Assembly: GCF_000760095.1 (NCBI RefSeq)
Contig: NZ_JNAR01000009.1
Location: 1-42,520 of the forward strand
Source of the DNA: Prochlorococcus marinus str. MIT 9401
GTDB lineage: Bacteria > Cyanobacteriota > Cyanobacteriia > PCC-6307 > Cyanobiaceae
Reading direction: 5' to 3'
DNA length: 42,520 nt
Below the pieces are notes generated by a model that did not search any database, had not been told where the DNA came from, and was given only the letters and a program-made list of their open reading frames with translations. Shown here one piece after another: positions 9,413-18,298 of this stretch (position 1 is its first letter; every line of letters begins with the position of its first letter). The position numbers and the translations under genes were made by a program.

Positions 9413-10807
9413 TCATAAATTAACTTCGCCTGTTAAAGAAAAAGGTCTTGCTTCATTTATTTTGACATCTATCTCATCTCCCAAAGAAAAATTAAAGTTA
9501 ATGTTTTTGGGAATCTCTACGAAAGTTAATCTATTTGTTCTAGTTCTACCCATAATTTGAGAAGAATTTTTTGGATTAAAACCCTCAATTAAAACGCTTT
9601 CGATCTTGTTGATGTATCTTTGATTTCTACTCCTAGCAGTTTTCTCGACCAAATCATTAATTTCCTGTAATCTAGCTTTTTTTACCTCTTCAGAAAGTTG
9701 ATTCGTCCAAACTGCTGCAGGCGTATTTGGTCTTGGAGAGTATGCTGCTGTATTGACCTGATCAAAGCCAATTTCTGATATTAGCTTTAATGTATCTTGA
9801 TATTGTTGCTCGGTTTCTCCTGGGAAAGCAACTATCGCGTCAGCTGTAATTGATGCATCTGGCATTAATGACCTTATGTTCTCGATAATATTTTTATACT
9901 TTTTGATAGTGTATCCTCTGGACATTTGCTTTAAAATTTCATCATTTCCACTTTGGAAGGGGATATGGAAATGTTCACAGACTTTATCAAGTTCATAACA
10001 AGCTTGAATCAACCTTTTTGAAAAATATCTTGGATGACTAGTAGCAAATCTTATTCTGCGTATTCCTTTAACATCATGAATATAATACAAAAGATCAGTT
10101 AGGGTATTCTCTTTTCTTCCCTCTTTTGTAGTTCCTGGAAGGTCTCTACCATAAGCATCAATGTTCTGACCTAAAAGAGTAATTTCTTTAAAATTATCAT
10201 CAGCTAATTTTTGGATCTCACTTTTTATCGCATTTGGATATCTTGATTGCTCTTTTCCTCTTACAGAGGGGACTACACAATATGAACATCTTTCGTTACA
10301 TCCATAGATGATATTAACCCAGCCACAAATAGAGCTTTCTCTCCTGGCACTAGTTATGTCTTCAGAAATGAAGGATTCTTCTGTCGCGGCAACTTGATTT
10401 CCTAAATCAACTTTCCCCAGAAGATTCTCAAGGTTATTTACATGTTGAGGGCCCATTACTAGGTCTAGTTCTGGGACTCTTCTTAATAATGACTCACCCT
10501 CTTGCTGAGCAAGACAACCTGCAACAACAAGTTTTAAGTTAGGTGTTTTGTGCTTTCTTTTTGCTTGTCTCCCTAGAAAGCTATAAACTTTTTGCTCTGC
10601 ATTATCTCTAATAGTGCATGTGTTGTACAAGACCAAATCGGCATTTAATTCATTATCTGCTCTGGTATATCCCATTTTCTCTAAAGTCCCAGCCATCCTC
10701 TCAGAATCTGCCTTGTTCATTTGGCATCCAAATGTGGTTATCCAATAACTGCTAGTAGTTGAATTCTTTTGAGTTTTTTTTTCGTCAGATTTTGTTTTTG
10801 TGAGCAC
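9413..10807 (-). CDS. miaB: tRNA-2-methylthio-N6-dimethylallyladenosine synthase MiaB
   Basis: Radical SAM methylthiotransferase modifying i6A37 of tRNAs that read UNN codons. The 464 residues include the N-terminal UPF0004 domain ([15 protein letters not shown] with its first cluster cysteine), the radical SAM motif [15 protein letters not shown] near residue 170, and a C-terminal TRAM domain. The start is a GTG at 10807-10805; no nearby ATG is better placed. It lies 72 bases downstream of tRNA-His on the same strand, so it may share that transcript. Confidence 0.95.
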   Translation of the reverse strand: MLTKTKSDEKKTQKNSTTSSYWITTFGCQMNKADSERMAGTLEKMGYTRADNELNADLVLYNTCTIRDNAEQKVYSFLGRQAKRKHKTPNLKLVVAGCLAQQEGESLLRRVPELDLVMGPQHVNNLENLLGKVDLGNQVAATEESFISEDITSARRESSICGWVNIIYGCNERCSYCVVPSVRGKEQSRYPNAIKSEIQKLADDNFKEITLLGQNIDAYGRDLPGTTKEGRKENTLTDLLYYIHDVKGIRRIRFATSHPRYFSKRLIQACYELDKVCEHFHIPFQSGNDEILKQMSRGYTIKKYKNIIENIRSLMPDASITADAIVAFPGETEQQYQDTLKLISEIGFDQVNTAAYSPRPNTPAAVWTNQLSEEVKKARLQEINDLVEKTARSRNQRYINKIESVLIEGFNPKNSSQIMGRTRTNRLTFVEIPKNINFNFSLGDEIDVKINEARPFSLTGEVNL

Positions 10808-10879
10808 TTTACTAGGAATTTTTTATGATTCTTTAATTCAAAATTACAAGTTAAATAATTTTGGTGCAATATTTTTGAG

Positions 10880-10953
10880 GGCGAGCGAGGGGATTCGAAC
10901 CCCCGAATAGCGGCGCCACAAGCCGCTGCCTTAACCACTTGGCGACGCCCGCC
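10880..10953 (-). tRNA. tRNA-His (anticodon GTG)
   Basis: Full cloverleaf on the minus strand: acceptor GCGGGCG pairing with CGCTCGC, anticodon stem GCGGC/GCCGC with loop TTGTGGC giving GTG, and a T arm with TTCGAAT. An encoded extra G at the -1 position (10953) faces C73 (10880), the identity hallmark of tRNA-His. The 3' CCA is not encoded. A TATAAA sits only 5 bases upstream of the 5' end (see findings). Confidence 0.97.
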
Positions 10954-10958
10954 TCACA

Positions 10959-10964
10959 TTTATA
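10959..10964 (-). promoter_or_regulatory. Possible -10 element for tRNA-His
   Basis: TATAAA on the minus strand, ending 5 bases before the mature tRNA 5' end, which would place transcription start at about the G-1 position. The surroundings are AT-rich, so a chance match is quite possible; no -35 is evident. Confidence 0.3.
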
Positions 10965-11081
10965 AATTTAACAACTCAAGGGTTATTTTTCATAGTTATT
11001 TTTATCTTTTAGAGAAATTTGAATTATTTTCTAATTCAGTAAAGATTTCTTATGATTTAAAATAAAAGAAAATTTAAAAAT

Positions 11082-12317
11082 TTGAGTAATTCTGCCACGG
11101 CTGAGGTTCTTATTCCCAGAAGCCTTTGTTCAATAGAAAATATAGATAACCTCATTATCGATGTAGAGGATTTATGTTCAGTTTCCATTAGTTGGGAGGA
11201 TGGATTTGTTTCTGAGTTAAAGCCTTTAAAAAATAAAATTACAAAACCAAAAAAAATTTTATTCCCAAGATTTGTTGAAACGCATTCGCATTTTGATAAA
11301 TCTTTTACATGGGTAGACTTTCCTAATCTGGAATCAAACTATGAAGGAGCATTATCAGTAAATCTTGAAGAACATAAAACTAGAACTACAGATAAGGTTC
11401 TTAAAAGAGTTGAGAAATCATTAAAACTTGCGATACAGAATGGATATCGTGCTATTAGAAGTCATATTGATACATACAAAGGTCAATCAATTGATATTTG
11501 GTTTGAACTTTTTAAATTACAAAAAAAATTTTCATCTGAGTTAACTTTACAATACGTTGCTCTAGCTCCATTGGAATTCTGGGATACAAATGATGGAGAA
11601 GATTTGGCAAAAATATTTTCCTCTAATGGAGGCATTTTAGGAGGTGTAATTGTCCCCCCTTTCAATAAAAAAAATACAAGCCAATTTCTATCAAAGATGC
11701 TTCTTCTTGCGAGTAAATATAAATTAGAAATTGATTTGCACATAGATGAATCAATTATTGAACCTGGAGCGGGAATTAAAGTTTTATTAGAAACAATAGA
11801 AAAATTAAATATTAATAGTATTCCGATCACTTGTAGTCATTTGAGTAGTCTAATTTCTCTAAACAATAGAGAAATTTTAAATTTAGGGGAAAAAATGGCT
11901 GAGAAAAATATTAAGGTTATTGCCTTACCCCTAACAAATTTTTGGCTGCTCAATCGAAGTAATAAAACTACTTCATTAAAAAGACCAGTTGCTCCAATAA
12001 AGCAATTACAAAAATCACATGTGGATGTATCTCTTGGTAGTGATAATGTTCAAGACCCCTGGTATCCATTTGGAAATTTTGACCCTTTTTATATGTTGTC
12101 TTGCTCGATGCCTATGCTTCAACTAAATCCCTGGGAGAGAATGACTCTATCTTCTATTTTTTTAGCTCCAAGCAGATTATTAAATTTAAAATGGGATGGT
12201 TTAATTAAAAAAGGTTGTCCTGCCGATTTTGTGATTTTAGATGCACAAAGATGGGCAGATGTTTTTTCGAGCAATTTAAAGAGAAAAGTATTTATAAACG
12301 GCAATTTGTATTGCTAA
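11082..12317 (+). CDS. Cytosine-deaminase-like metal-dependent amidohydrolase
   Basis: 411-residue TIM-barrel amidohydrolase. Metal-site motifs are in order: THSHFDKS near residue 67 (the HxHxDK form seen in cytosine deaminases), SHIDTY, LHIDES, CSHLSSL and SLGSDNVQDPWYPFG, the last very like cytosine deaminase CodA. The likely reaction is deamination of cytosine or a related cyclic amine; the substrate is uncertain. The start is TTG at 11082: an in-frame stop lies at 11058 and no ATG or GTG falls between. It is followed after 39 bases by an FAD oxidase. Confidence 0.8.
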   Translation: MSNSATAEVLIPRSLCSIENIDNLIIDVEDLCSVSISWEDGFVSELKPLKNKITKPKKILFPRFVETHSHFDKSFTWVDFPNLESNYEGALSVNLEEHKTRTTDKVLKRVEKSLKLAIQNGYRAIRSHIDTYKGQSIDIWFELFKLQKKFSSELTLQYVALAPLEFWDTNDGEDLAKIFSSNGGILGGVIVPPFNKKNTSQFLSKMLLLASKYKLEIDLHIDESIIEPGAGIKVLLETIEKLNINSIPITCSHLSSLISLNNREILNLGEKMAEKNIKVIALPLTNFWLLNRSNKTTSLKRPVAPIKQLQKSHVDVSLGSDNVQDPWYPFGNFDPFYMLSCSMPMLQLNPWERMTLSSIFLAPSRLLNLKWDGLIKKGCPADFVILDAQRWADVFSSNLKRKVFINGNLYC

Positions 12318-12356
12318 TTAGCTAATTTATATGCAAAGTATAAAAATTTTTTATTA

Positions 12357-13709
12357 ATGATATCAAAACTTAAATTCATAGACAAATTTAGAGAAGTCAA
12401 AAACTTAGAGATCATTGAAAATAAATCCGATGTAAAAAGACTTTCAAAAGATTTTTATAACTACTCTCCAATCCTTACTGAAAAATTAGACGAATGTATT
12501 GCTGATTTGGTGGTAAGACCTAGTGATCACGAAGCGGTAAAGGAAGTAGCAGAAATTTGTTGGGAATTATCTATCCCACTTACTTTAAGGGGTTCAGGTA
12601 CAGGTAATTATGGACAAGCCGTCCCATTATTTAAAGGAGTTGTAATGCAGATGAGTCAATTTAATAAGTTAGAAGAATTTGATCCAGATACTGGCTTTGT
12701 AAAAGTTCAGTCTGGCTGCGTTATGGGTGATTTGAATAAACAATTAGAGAAATATGGGAGGGAATTGAGGTTACTTCCTAGTACTTGGAAAACTGCAACA
12801 ATTGGAGGTTTTATTGCAGGTGGATCAGGAGGCATTGGTTCAATTAGGTGGGGATTTTTAAGAGATCCAGGAAATCTTATTGGTTTAGAGGCAGTAACGA
12901 TGAATGAAAAACCACAATTATTAAAATTTAATGCTGAAGAATCCGAACCTCTGAATCATGCTTATGGGACTAATGGAATAATTACTTCTTTAATACTTGC
13001 TACTGATATCAAACGTAAGTGGTATTCAATAGTTATCGACTGCATTGAATTTGAAAAAACAATAGAAATATTAAAAACTCTAACCAGCGCAGCAATTGAT
13101 CTGAAACTAGGAGCAATACTTGAAGAAGAAATTGTAAATCAAATGCCTAAATGGTTTAAAGCAAATTCTAGAAGTCACAAGATATTAATTCAATCTACTC
13201 TTGGAGGAATAAAAACAATCGAGCTAATTTGTGAAAAATTCAAAGTTGAATCTACCCTCCTCGGGGAAGAAGAAAAACTCGTCAATGGAATTTCTGAAGT
13301 CGTATGGAATCATACAACTCTTCATATGAGGTCTAAGGATAAAAATTGGACGTATTTACAGATGCTTTTGCCACTTAATGATGAACTAGAATTGATTAAT
13401 TTTTTGAGAAAAAAATGGGGTAGAAAAGTTCTTTGGCATTTAGAGGCGGTTTCTCAACAAGGATCACCACGATTAGCCGCTTTGCCTTTATTAAGGTGGA
13501 ATGGGATAGATGAATTGAATAAAATAATGGAAGATTGCAAGAAACTTGGTGCATTTATTTTTAATCCCCATGTTTTAACTGTCGAAGGCGGAGGCCTTGG
13601 AGTGGTTGACGCAGATCAAGTAAAAGCGAAATTGAAATTTGATCCTAAAGGGCTATTAAATCCAGGGAAATTGGAAGGTTGGGAAGTGAGGGAAAAATTT
13701 AATATTTAA
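12357..13709 (+). CDS. FAD-linked oxidase (GlcD-like)
   Basis: 450 residues of the vanillyl-alcohol-oxidase/GlcD flavoprotein type. The PCMH-type FAD domain runs from about residue 50 (VVRPSDHEAVKEVAEIC) through LRGSGTGNYGQ and IGGFIAGGSGGIGS. The C-terminal domain ends with the family pattern LKFDPKGLLNPGKLE. The substrate is unknown; glycolate or another hydroxy acid is possible, but partner subunits are not seen here. ATG start at 12357. It is probably co-transcribed with the upstream amidohydrolase and overlaps folC by 4 bases tail to tail. Confidence 0.82.
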   Translation: MISKLKFIDKFREVKNLEIIENKSDVKRLSKDFYNYSPILTEKLDECIADLVVRPSDHEAVKEVAEICWELSIPLTLRGSGTGNYGQAVPLFKGVVMQMSQFNKLEEFDPDTGFVKVQSGCVMGDLNKQLEKYGRELRLLPSTWKTATIGGFIAGGSGGIGSIRWGFLRDPGNLIGLEAVTMNEKPQLLKFNAEESEPLNHAYGTNGIITSLILATDIKRKWYSIVIDCIEFEKTIEILKTLTSAAIDLKLGAILEEEIVNQMPKWFKANSRSHKILIQSTLGGIKTIELICEKFKVESTLLGEEEKLVNGISEVVWNHTTLHMRSKDKNWTYLQMLLPLNDELELINFLRKKWGRKVLWHLEAVSQQGSPRLAALPLLRWNGIDELNKIMEDCKKLGAFIFNPHVLTVEGGGLGVVDADQVKAKLKFDPKGLLNPGKLEGWEVREKFNI

Positions 13710-14938
13710 CATTTCTGTTTATTCGCAAATTTAATAAATTCAGCAACTAAAAAAATAGAACCTGTTAGAACAGGATGATTAGTTGGCCATTTTTCTAAAG
13801 AAAATAAATACTCAATGGCAAGTTCAAATGTTTTAAATTCAATTGTTTTTTGAAAGTCAATTTCTTTAATCTGAGAGAGATCATTTAATTGCCAACTAGG
13901 TTGGTTTGGAACTGGTACAAGTAATAAGTGATCATTTTTCTTTAAAAGTGTTTTTAATATTGCGTTAATATCTTTTTGTCTTTGGACACCTAAAATCCAA
14001 AAAATGCCTTTATCTTCATTTTCCCAATTGCTTCGCTCATTAGAGAGTGCTTTTGCAGCAGGATAATTATGCGCACAATCTACAAGAATTTCTTTGTTGA
14101 AATACTTTATTATTTCTAGCCTTCCGTTCCAAGATGTCTTTTTAAGACCTTCAGATATGTGTTTTTCTTCTATATTAAATCCCAAATTATTCAGCGCTTC
14201 AATTGCTCCAACAGCTACTGAAGCATTTTGCTTTTGAAAAATTCCTTTTAATCCAAGTTCATAGCTGTTTGAAATTGCATCTTTCCAAATAATTTCTGCT
14301 CCTACCTCTTTAACTTTTTTGGTTATTAAATTTTCAACTTGAATATTTTGATTGCATGAGATGACAATTGAGTTTTTTTCTATAACTGCTAATTTTTCTT
14401 CGGCAATTTTTTCAATCGTATCTCCAAGAAATTCTTTATGGTCTAAGCCAATATTCCCAATAGCAATGATTGGTCTAGATTTATGGGCTGTTGTCGCGTC
14501 TAATCGTCCCCCTAAGCCAGCTTCAAGAATGAGTAATTCAACTTTTTTATAATCAAAAAAATTTAGTGCGCAGCAAATGATTTTTTCAAAAGGAGTTAAT
14601 TCAAATGTTGAAAAATTTTTTTCTATTAATCTATAGAGTTTTTCAAAATCAGTTTTATTAATATTTTTTTTATTAACTCTAATCCTCTCGCATACATCAA
14701 GAAGATGAGGAGATGTCGTTACACCGAAATTCCTCTTAGCTTCAAAAAGTATACTTTCTAAATATGATGCGATTGATCCTTTTCCATTGGTTCCAATAAT
14801 CTGAATCGCAGGGATATTCTTGCAAGGATTACCAAGTTCTTGAAGTGCTTTTTTAATTCTTGATAAACCTAAATTGATATTATCCCTTTCATATTTAGGA
14901 GATAATAATTCAAAAAATTTTAAATTTGCATTTTTCAA
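13706..14938 (-). CDS. folC: Folylpolyglutamate synthase / dihydrofolate synthase
   Basis: Mur-ligase-family enzyme that adds glutamate to dihydropteroate and folates. The 410 residues show the ATP loop IIGTNGKGSIASYLE near residue 46, the TTSPHLLDVCERIRVN substrate motif, LEAGLGGRLDATTA and NIGLDHKEFLG in the central domain, and LVDCAHNYPAA in the C-terminal domain. ATG start at 14938, 11 bases downstream of argD, so it is probably in the tRNA-Leu-argD-folC unit. It converges on the FAD oxidase gene. Confidence 0.95.
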   Translation of the reverse strand: MKNANLKFFELLSPKYERDNINLGLSRIKKALQELGNPCKNIPAIQIIGTNGKGSIASYLESILFEAKRNFGVTTSPHLLDVCERIRVNKKNINKTDFEKLYRLIEKNFSTFELTPFEKIICCALNFFDYKKVELLILEAGLGGRLDATTAHKSRPIIAIGNIGLDHKEFLGDTIEKIAEEKLAVIEKNSIVISCNQNIQVENLITKKVKEVGAEIIWKDAISNSYELGLKGIFQKQNASVAVGAIEALNNLGFNIEEKHISEGLKKTSWNGRLEIIKYFNKEILVDCAHNYPAAKALSNERSNWENEDKGIFWILGVQRQKDINAILKTLLKKNDHLLLVPVPNQPSWQLNDLSQIKEIDFQKTIEFKTFELAIEYLFSLEKWPTNHPVLTGSIFLVAEFIKFANKQKC

Positions 14939-14949
14939 AATTTAAATTG

Positions 14950-16125
14950 CTATAACTCTTCAAAAATTGAATTTAGCTTATCCAAAAGAATATTAATTTC
15001 TCTTCGAGATATAACTAATGGTGGGACAATCCTTACAACATTTCCTCCTGCAGGAACTACCAGTAATCTTTTATCAAAAGCTTTTAATGTAATTTTTTTT
15101 GCATCAGCATAATCATCATTGATCACAAGACCTTGTATTAAACCTAAACCTCTTTTCCCACTAATAATATTTGGAAATTTTTTTGACAACTCTTCAAACC
15201 CAGCACTTAATTGTTCCCCTCTTAGATAAACATTATTGATGAGATTTCTTCTATTTATCTCTTCTAATACTGTTAGGGCAGCTTTACAGGCGAATGGGTT
15301 CCCTCCAAAAGTGCTTGCATGATCTCCTGGAGAAAAAATGTTGGCTTTTTCTTTTACTAATAATGCTCCAATTGCATGACCTCCTCCTAAACCTTTAGCA
15401 AGGGTGAATCCATCAGGTTCAATTCCTAAATTCTCATAACCCCACATTTTTCCAGTTCGACCAACTCCACTTTGAACCTCATCTAAAATGAGAAGAGAAT
15501 TATATTTATCACATATTTCTCGCAGTCTTTTAAAAAATATTTTATTTCCAGGAATTACGCCGCCTTCTCCTTGTATTGGTTCAACTAAAACGCCTGAGAT
15601 TTTTTGATCATTATTTTCACACTCTTCAAATAATTTTTTTACCGAATCAAAATTGTTAAATTTAAAAAATTTGAACCCTTGAATCATTGGTTCGAAACCT
15701 TTTTGATATTTGGGTTGTCCAGTGGCACTCAAGGCTGCAAGTGTCCTTCCATGAAAGCTGGATTCGGCTGCGAGAATAAATGATTCTTTATCTTTATTTC
15801 TTCTATTACCATATTTTTTAATTAATTTAATTGCTGATTCATTTGCTTCCGCACCACTATTGCAGAAGAAAACGCTTTCAGCACAACTCATATTAGTTAA
15901 AGTTCTGCTTAATTGTTCTTGTTCTTCAATGTTGTAGAGATTTGAAATGTGCTGAATCTTTTTTAGTTGAGTTGATAACCTCCTTCTTAAAACTCTGTCG
16001 CTATGTCCAAGACTACAAGTTGCTATGCCAGCTACTGCATCAAGATACTTTTTACCTGTTTTGTCCCATAGCCAGCAACCTTTTCCTTTCTTGAAAGATA
16101 TATCGAATCGACTATAAGTATTCAT
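14950..16125 (-). CDS. argD: Acetylornithine aminotransferase
   Basis: PLP-dependent class III aminotransferase of arginine synthesis. The 391 residues start at MNTYSRFDISF. GSGAE-region residues SGAEANESAIK, the LDEVQSGVGRTG motif and the PLP lysine in TLAKGLGGGHAIGAL are all present. The start is set at the ATG 16125-16123. The frame stays open further upstream only because it runs through the tRNA-Leu gene, and those codons do not resemble ArgD. Only 5 bases separate the tRNA 3' end from this ATG, leaving no room for an independent leader. Confidence 0.95.
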   Translation of the reverse strand: MNTYSRFDISFKKGKGCWLWDKTGKKYLDAVAGIATCSLGHSDRVLRRRLSTQLKKIQHISNLYNIEEQEQLSRTLTNMSCAESVFFCNSGAEANESAIKLIKKYGNRRNKDKESFILAAESSFHGRTLAALSATGQPKYQKGFEPMIQGFKFFKFNNFDSVKKLFEECENNDQKISGVLVEPIQGEGGVIPGNKIFFKRLREICDKYNSLLILDEVQSGVGRTGKMWGYENLGIEPDGFTLAKGLGGGHAIGALLVKEKANIFSPGDHASTFGGNPFACKAALTVLEEINRRNLINNVYLRGEQLSAGFEELSKKFPNIISGKRGLGLIQGLVINDDYADAKKITLKAFDKRLLVVPAGGNVVRIVPPLVISRREINILLDKLNSIFEEL

Positions 16126-16130
16126 CAAAG

Positions 16131-16212
16131 TGGGAGCGGTCGGACTTGAACCGACATACCCGAAGGTGCCGCATTTTGAGTGCGGTGCGTCTACCAATTC
16201 CACCACGCTCCC
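16131..16212 (-). tRNA. tRNA-Leu (anticodon CAA)
   Basis: 82-base class II tRNA on the minus strand: acceptor GGGAGCG/CGCTCCC with A73, D arm, anticodon stem CCGCA/TGCGG with loop CTCAAAA giving CAA, a long variable arm (ACCTTCGGGT region) and a T arm with TTCAAGT. The long variable arm and A73 are leucine features. CCA is not encoded. It is immediately followed by argD on the same strand. Confidence 0.97.
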
Positions 16213-16239
16213 AAGGCTTTTGCAAAAATGAACTTTTTT

Positions 16240-16245
16240 ATTATA
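16240..16245 (-). promoter_or_regulatory. -10 element for the tRNA-Leu-argD-folC unit
   Basis: Perfect TATAAT on the minus strand, about 28 bases upstream of the tRNA-Leu 5' end. No convincing -35 is seen. It is the only clear promoter-like sequence ahead of both the tRNA and argD. Confidence 0.5.
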
Positions 16246-16451
16246 ACAAAAATCAACTTGTTGACTATTGTTTTGGTCAAGGAACAGTGATCAAGATAAT
16301 GTTTGTTAAAACTTAATCTTTTCGAAAAAACATAGAATTATTTATTGCATTTGCTGACAAGAAATAAGGTAAAAAGAGCAAATTTAAACATTTATGATAC
16401 ATTTTTGTGCTTAAATACGCTTAAAGTCTCTTTTTTAAAGGAGATAGCTTC

Positions 16452-16481
16452 ATGATTAGTAATATTGTGTTATACTTTTAA
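16452..16481 (+). CDS. Possible 9-residue leader peptide
   Basis: A nine-codon ORF (MISNIVLYF then stop) with a near-ideal ribosome site, AAAGGAG at 16437-16443, 8 bases before the ATG. It ends 10 bases before the next small ORF. Such strong Shine-Dalgarno sites look uncommon in this window. It overlaps a predicted extended -10 at 16468-16476, so the peptide and that promoter may be alternatives. It could be chance; no function is claimed. Confidence 0.3.
   Translation: MISNIVLYF
16468..16476 (+). promoter_or_regulatory. Extended -10 promoter before the small membrane ORFs
   Basis: TG-T-TATACT is a strong extended -10 match. Initiation would fall near 16483, giving a very short leader for the ORF starting at 16492. 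Sequence evidence only. Confidence 0.4.
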
Positions 16482-16491
16482 AAAAAAGCAA

Positions 16492-16599
16492 ATGTCTAAA
16501 ACTCAAGCTAAAAATTTATCCTTTAAATTTGTCCCTTATCTTTTTATTGCAGTAACTATATTGACAACATTTGGATCCAATAGCGGAACTTGGGCATGA
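16492..16599 (+). CDS. Small hydrophobic protein, 35 residues
   Basis: ATG at 16492 and stop TGA at 16597-16599. The peptide begins with a charged stretch (MSKTQAKN), then one hydrophobic segment (about residues 10-27) and a short polar tail ending GTWA, consistent with a single-pass membrane micro-protein. Its stop overlaps the start of the next small ORF (ATGA), which argues for genuine, coupled translation. It is not recognised as any known photosystem or cytochrome small subunit. It lies between tRNA-Leu and murA, both on the other strand. Confidence 0.5.
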   Translation: MSKTQAKNLSFKFVPYLFIAVTILTTFGSNSGTWA

Positions 16600-16706
16600 G
16601 TAATTTAAAGATTAGTGGTTTAAATAAAATTTGGTCTAGTCGCTTTTTAGTGTTGTTCCTCTTATTTTTAGGTTGTATTTCACTGATCAATATTGCCTAC
16701 GTTTAA
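16596..16706 (+). CDS. Small membrane protein, 36 residues
   Basis: ATG at 16596 overlaps the stop of the preceding ORF in ATGA; stop TAA at 16704-16706. A basic N-terminus (residues 1-16, with K5, K11, R16) is followed by a long hydrophobic segment, FLVLFLLFLGCISLINIAYV, reaching the C-terminus. This is a typical single-pass micro-protein with a cytoplasmic N-terminus by the positive-inside rule. Function and family are unknown. The coupling with the ORF before it suggests a two-protein unit. Confidence 0.5.
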   Translation: MSNLKISGLNKIWSSRFLVLFLLFLGCISLINIAYV

Positions 16707-16736
16707 AAATTTATTATTTCTCACGCTCTTTGCAAC

Positions 16737-18107
16737 TTAAGCCGCTCTATATCGAGGAATATCTGAGGGATCTGAACTAGTCTTTAATTCCTTATTTGTC
16801 ATAGTTTTTTTGTTGAACTCTCTAATTATTTTTATACCCAATATTTTTAATTTTGATTCAATGTTTTCATAACCTCTATCCAAATGCTCTAAACCATAAA
16901 TTCTACTAGTGCCTTCAGCTACAATCCCAGCAATTATTAATGCAGCTGAAGACCTCAAATCAGATCCAACTAGATCCATCCCCTTAAGTTTTTTAACACC
17001 CTTGATATACGCTATATTTTTATTTAATTTTATATTTGCACCCATTTTGTTAAGTAAATGAACGTGGTTCATTCTGTTTTCGAAAATTGTTTCAGTTATT
17101 TTTGATTCACCATTTGCTATTGCCATTAAGGTTGTAAATGGTGCTTGCAAATCAGTTGGAAATCCTGGGAAAGGAGCTGTTTCAATATCTACCCCTTTGA
17201 TCTTTTTACCCTTGATTGTAATCGAATTACCTTTAATCGTAATTTTACTTCCACTCTCTTGAAGCTTATTCGTGACAGCTTCAAGATGATTAGGAATTAC
17301 AGGAGAAATTGTTATCGAAGAGGAAGTCGCAGCAGCAGCTATTAAAAAAGTGCCAGCCTCTATTCGATCTGGAATTACTTTATGAGTACAACCGCTCAGC
17401 TTATTAACACCATCAATAATTATTTTTTCTTTGCCAGAGTCGTAAATTTTTGCCCCCATTTTATTCAGCATTTGGCATAAATCCTGAATTTCAGGTTCTC
17501 TTGCAGCATTCTCAATCGTAGTTCTTCCCTCAGCTAATGATGCGGCCATTATTAAAGTTTCAGTAGCCCCTACGCTTGGGCACTTTAATTTAATATGTGT
17601 ACCATGCAGTTTATTAGTCTCGTCCTTTATTCTTGCTTTGACAATTCCTTCTTCAATAATAATTTCCGCTCCTAAGGCTTGAAGACCATTTATGTGCTCA
17701 TCTATGGGCCTTGAACCAATATTGCATCCTCCAGGTAAGGGGACTTTCGCCTCTCCATATTTGCTTAACAATGCTCCTATACAAAAGAAACTAGCTCTTA
17801 ATCCATTAACAAGTTCATATGGAAGATCTTTAATAGAAATATTTTTTGGATCTATCTCTAAGCGATTGTTTTTTTGGATTAATTTAATACCTAAACTTTC
17901 TAGGATATGCCCCATTATTTCTATATCGGTAAGACGAGGAACATTTTCAAGAATTATCCTTTCATTAGTAAGCAATGATGAGGCCAATAAAACTAAGGCA
18001 GAATTCTTGGCGCCACTTATTTCAACTTTTCCATGTAAGTTGCCTTGGCCAAAAATCTTTAAATTTTGAGATTTAAGATATGACTTCTTTTTGCTTACGC
18101 AAATCAT
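16737..18107 (-). CDS. murA: UDP-N-acetylglucosamine 1-carboxyvinyltransferase
   Basis: First committed step of peptidoglycan synthesis: enolpyruvyl transfer from PEP to UDP-GlcNAc. The 456 residues form the EPSP-synthase-like double domain. The N-terminus has GKVEISGAKNSAL. The active-site loop PLPGGCNIGSRPIDEHINGL retains the catalytic cysteine (C128). TAPFPGFPTDLQAP and the C-terminal LIIAGIVAEGTSRI are also present. ATG start at 18107. The C-terminus extends about 25 residues past the last conserved helix. Confidence 0.97.
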   Translation of the reverse strand: MICVSKKKSYLKSQNLKIFGQGNLHGKVEISGAKNSALVLLASSLLTNERIILENVPRLTDIEIMGHILESLGIKLIQKNNRLEIDPKNISIKDLPYELVNGLRASFFCIGALLSKYGEAKVPLPGGCNIGSRPIDEHINGLQALGAEIIIEEGIVKARIKDETNKLHGTHIKLKCPSVGATETLIMAASLAEGRTTIENAAREPEIQDLCQMLNKMGAKIYDSGKEKIIIDGVNKLSGCTHKVIPDRIEAGTFLIAAAATSSSITISPVIPNHLEAVTNKLQESGSKITIKGNSITIKGKKIKGVDIETAPFPGFPTDLQAPFTTLMAIANGESKITETIFENRMNHVHLLNKMGANIKLNKNIAYIKGVKKLKGMDLVGSDLRSSAALIIAGIVAEGTSRIYGLEHLDRGYENIESKLKILGIKIIREFNKKTMTNKELKTSSDPSDIPRYRAA

Positions 18108-18298
18108 TAAGGGTTAATTTATTAAATTCATCATGACAAAGGAAAACTTGTAAGTCCACCCTATGTAACGTCACGAATATTAATTTAAAGTGAAAATATA
18201 TTTTTTTGGATTTCTTGGGAAATAAAAATTTAATAAATAATTGATCAAAATATTTATGTAATTAAAATACAGTTGATAACAAATTTTTTAAATTACTC

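Noticed and set aside
10738-10938. 66-codon minus-strand frame across tRNA-His and the start of miaB
   Set aside because: It reads through the tRNA and overlaps miaB in another frame; no family resemblance.
16126-16206. In-frame extension of argD reading through the tRNA-Leu gene from a GTG
   Set aside because: The codons are those of the tRNA gene, and the encoded residues do not match the ArgD N-terminus, which begins naturally at the ATG at 16125.
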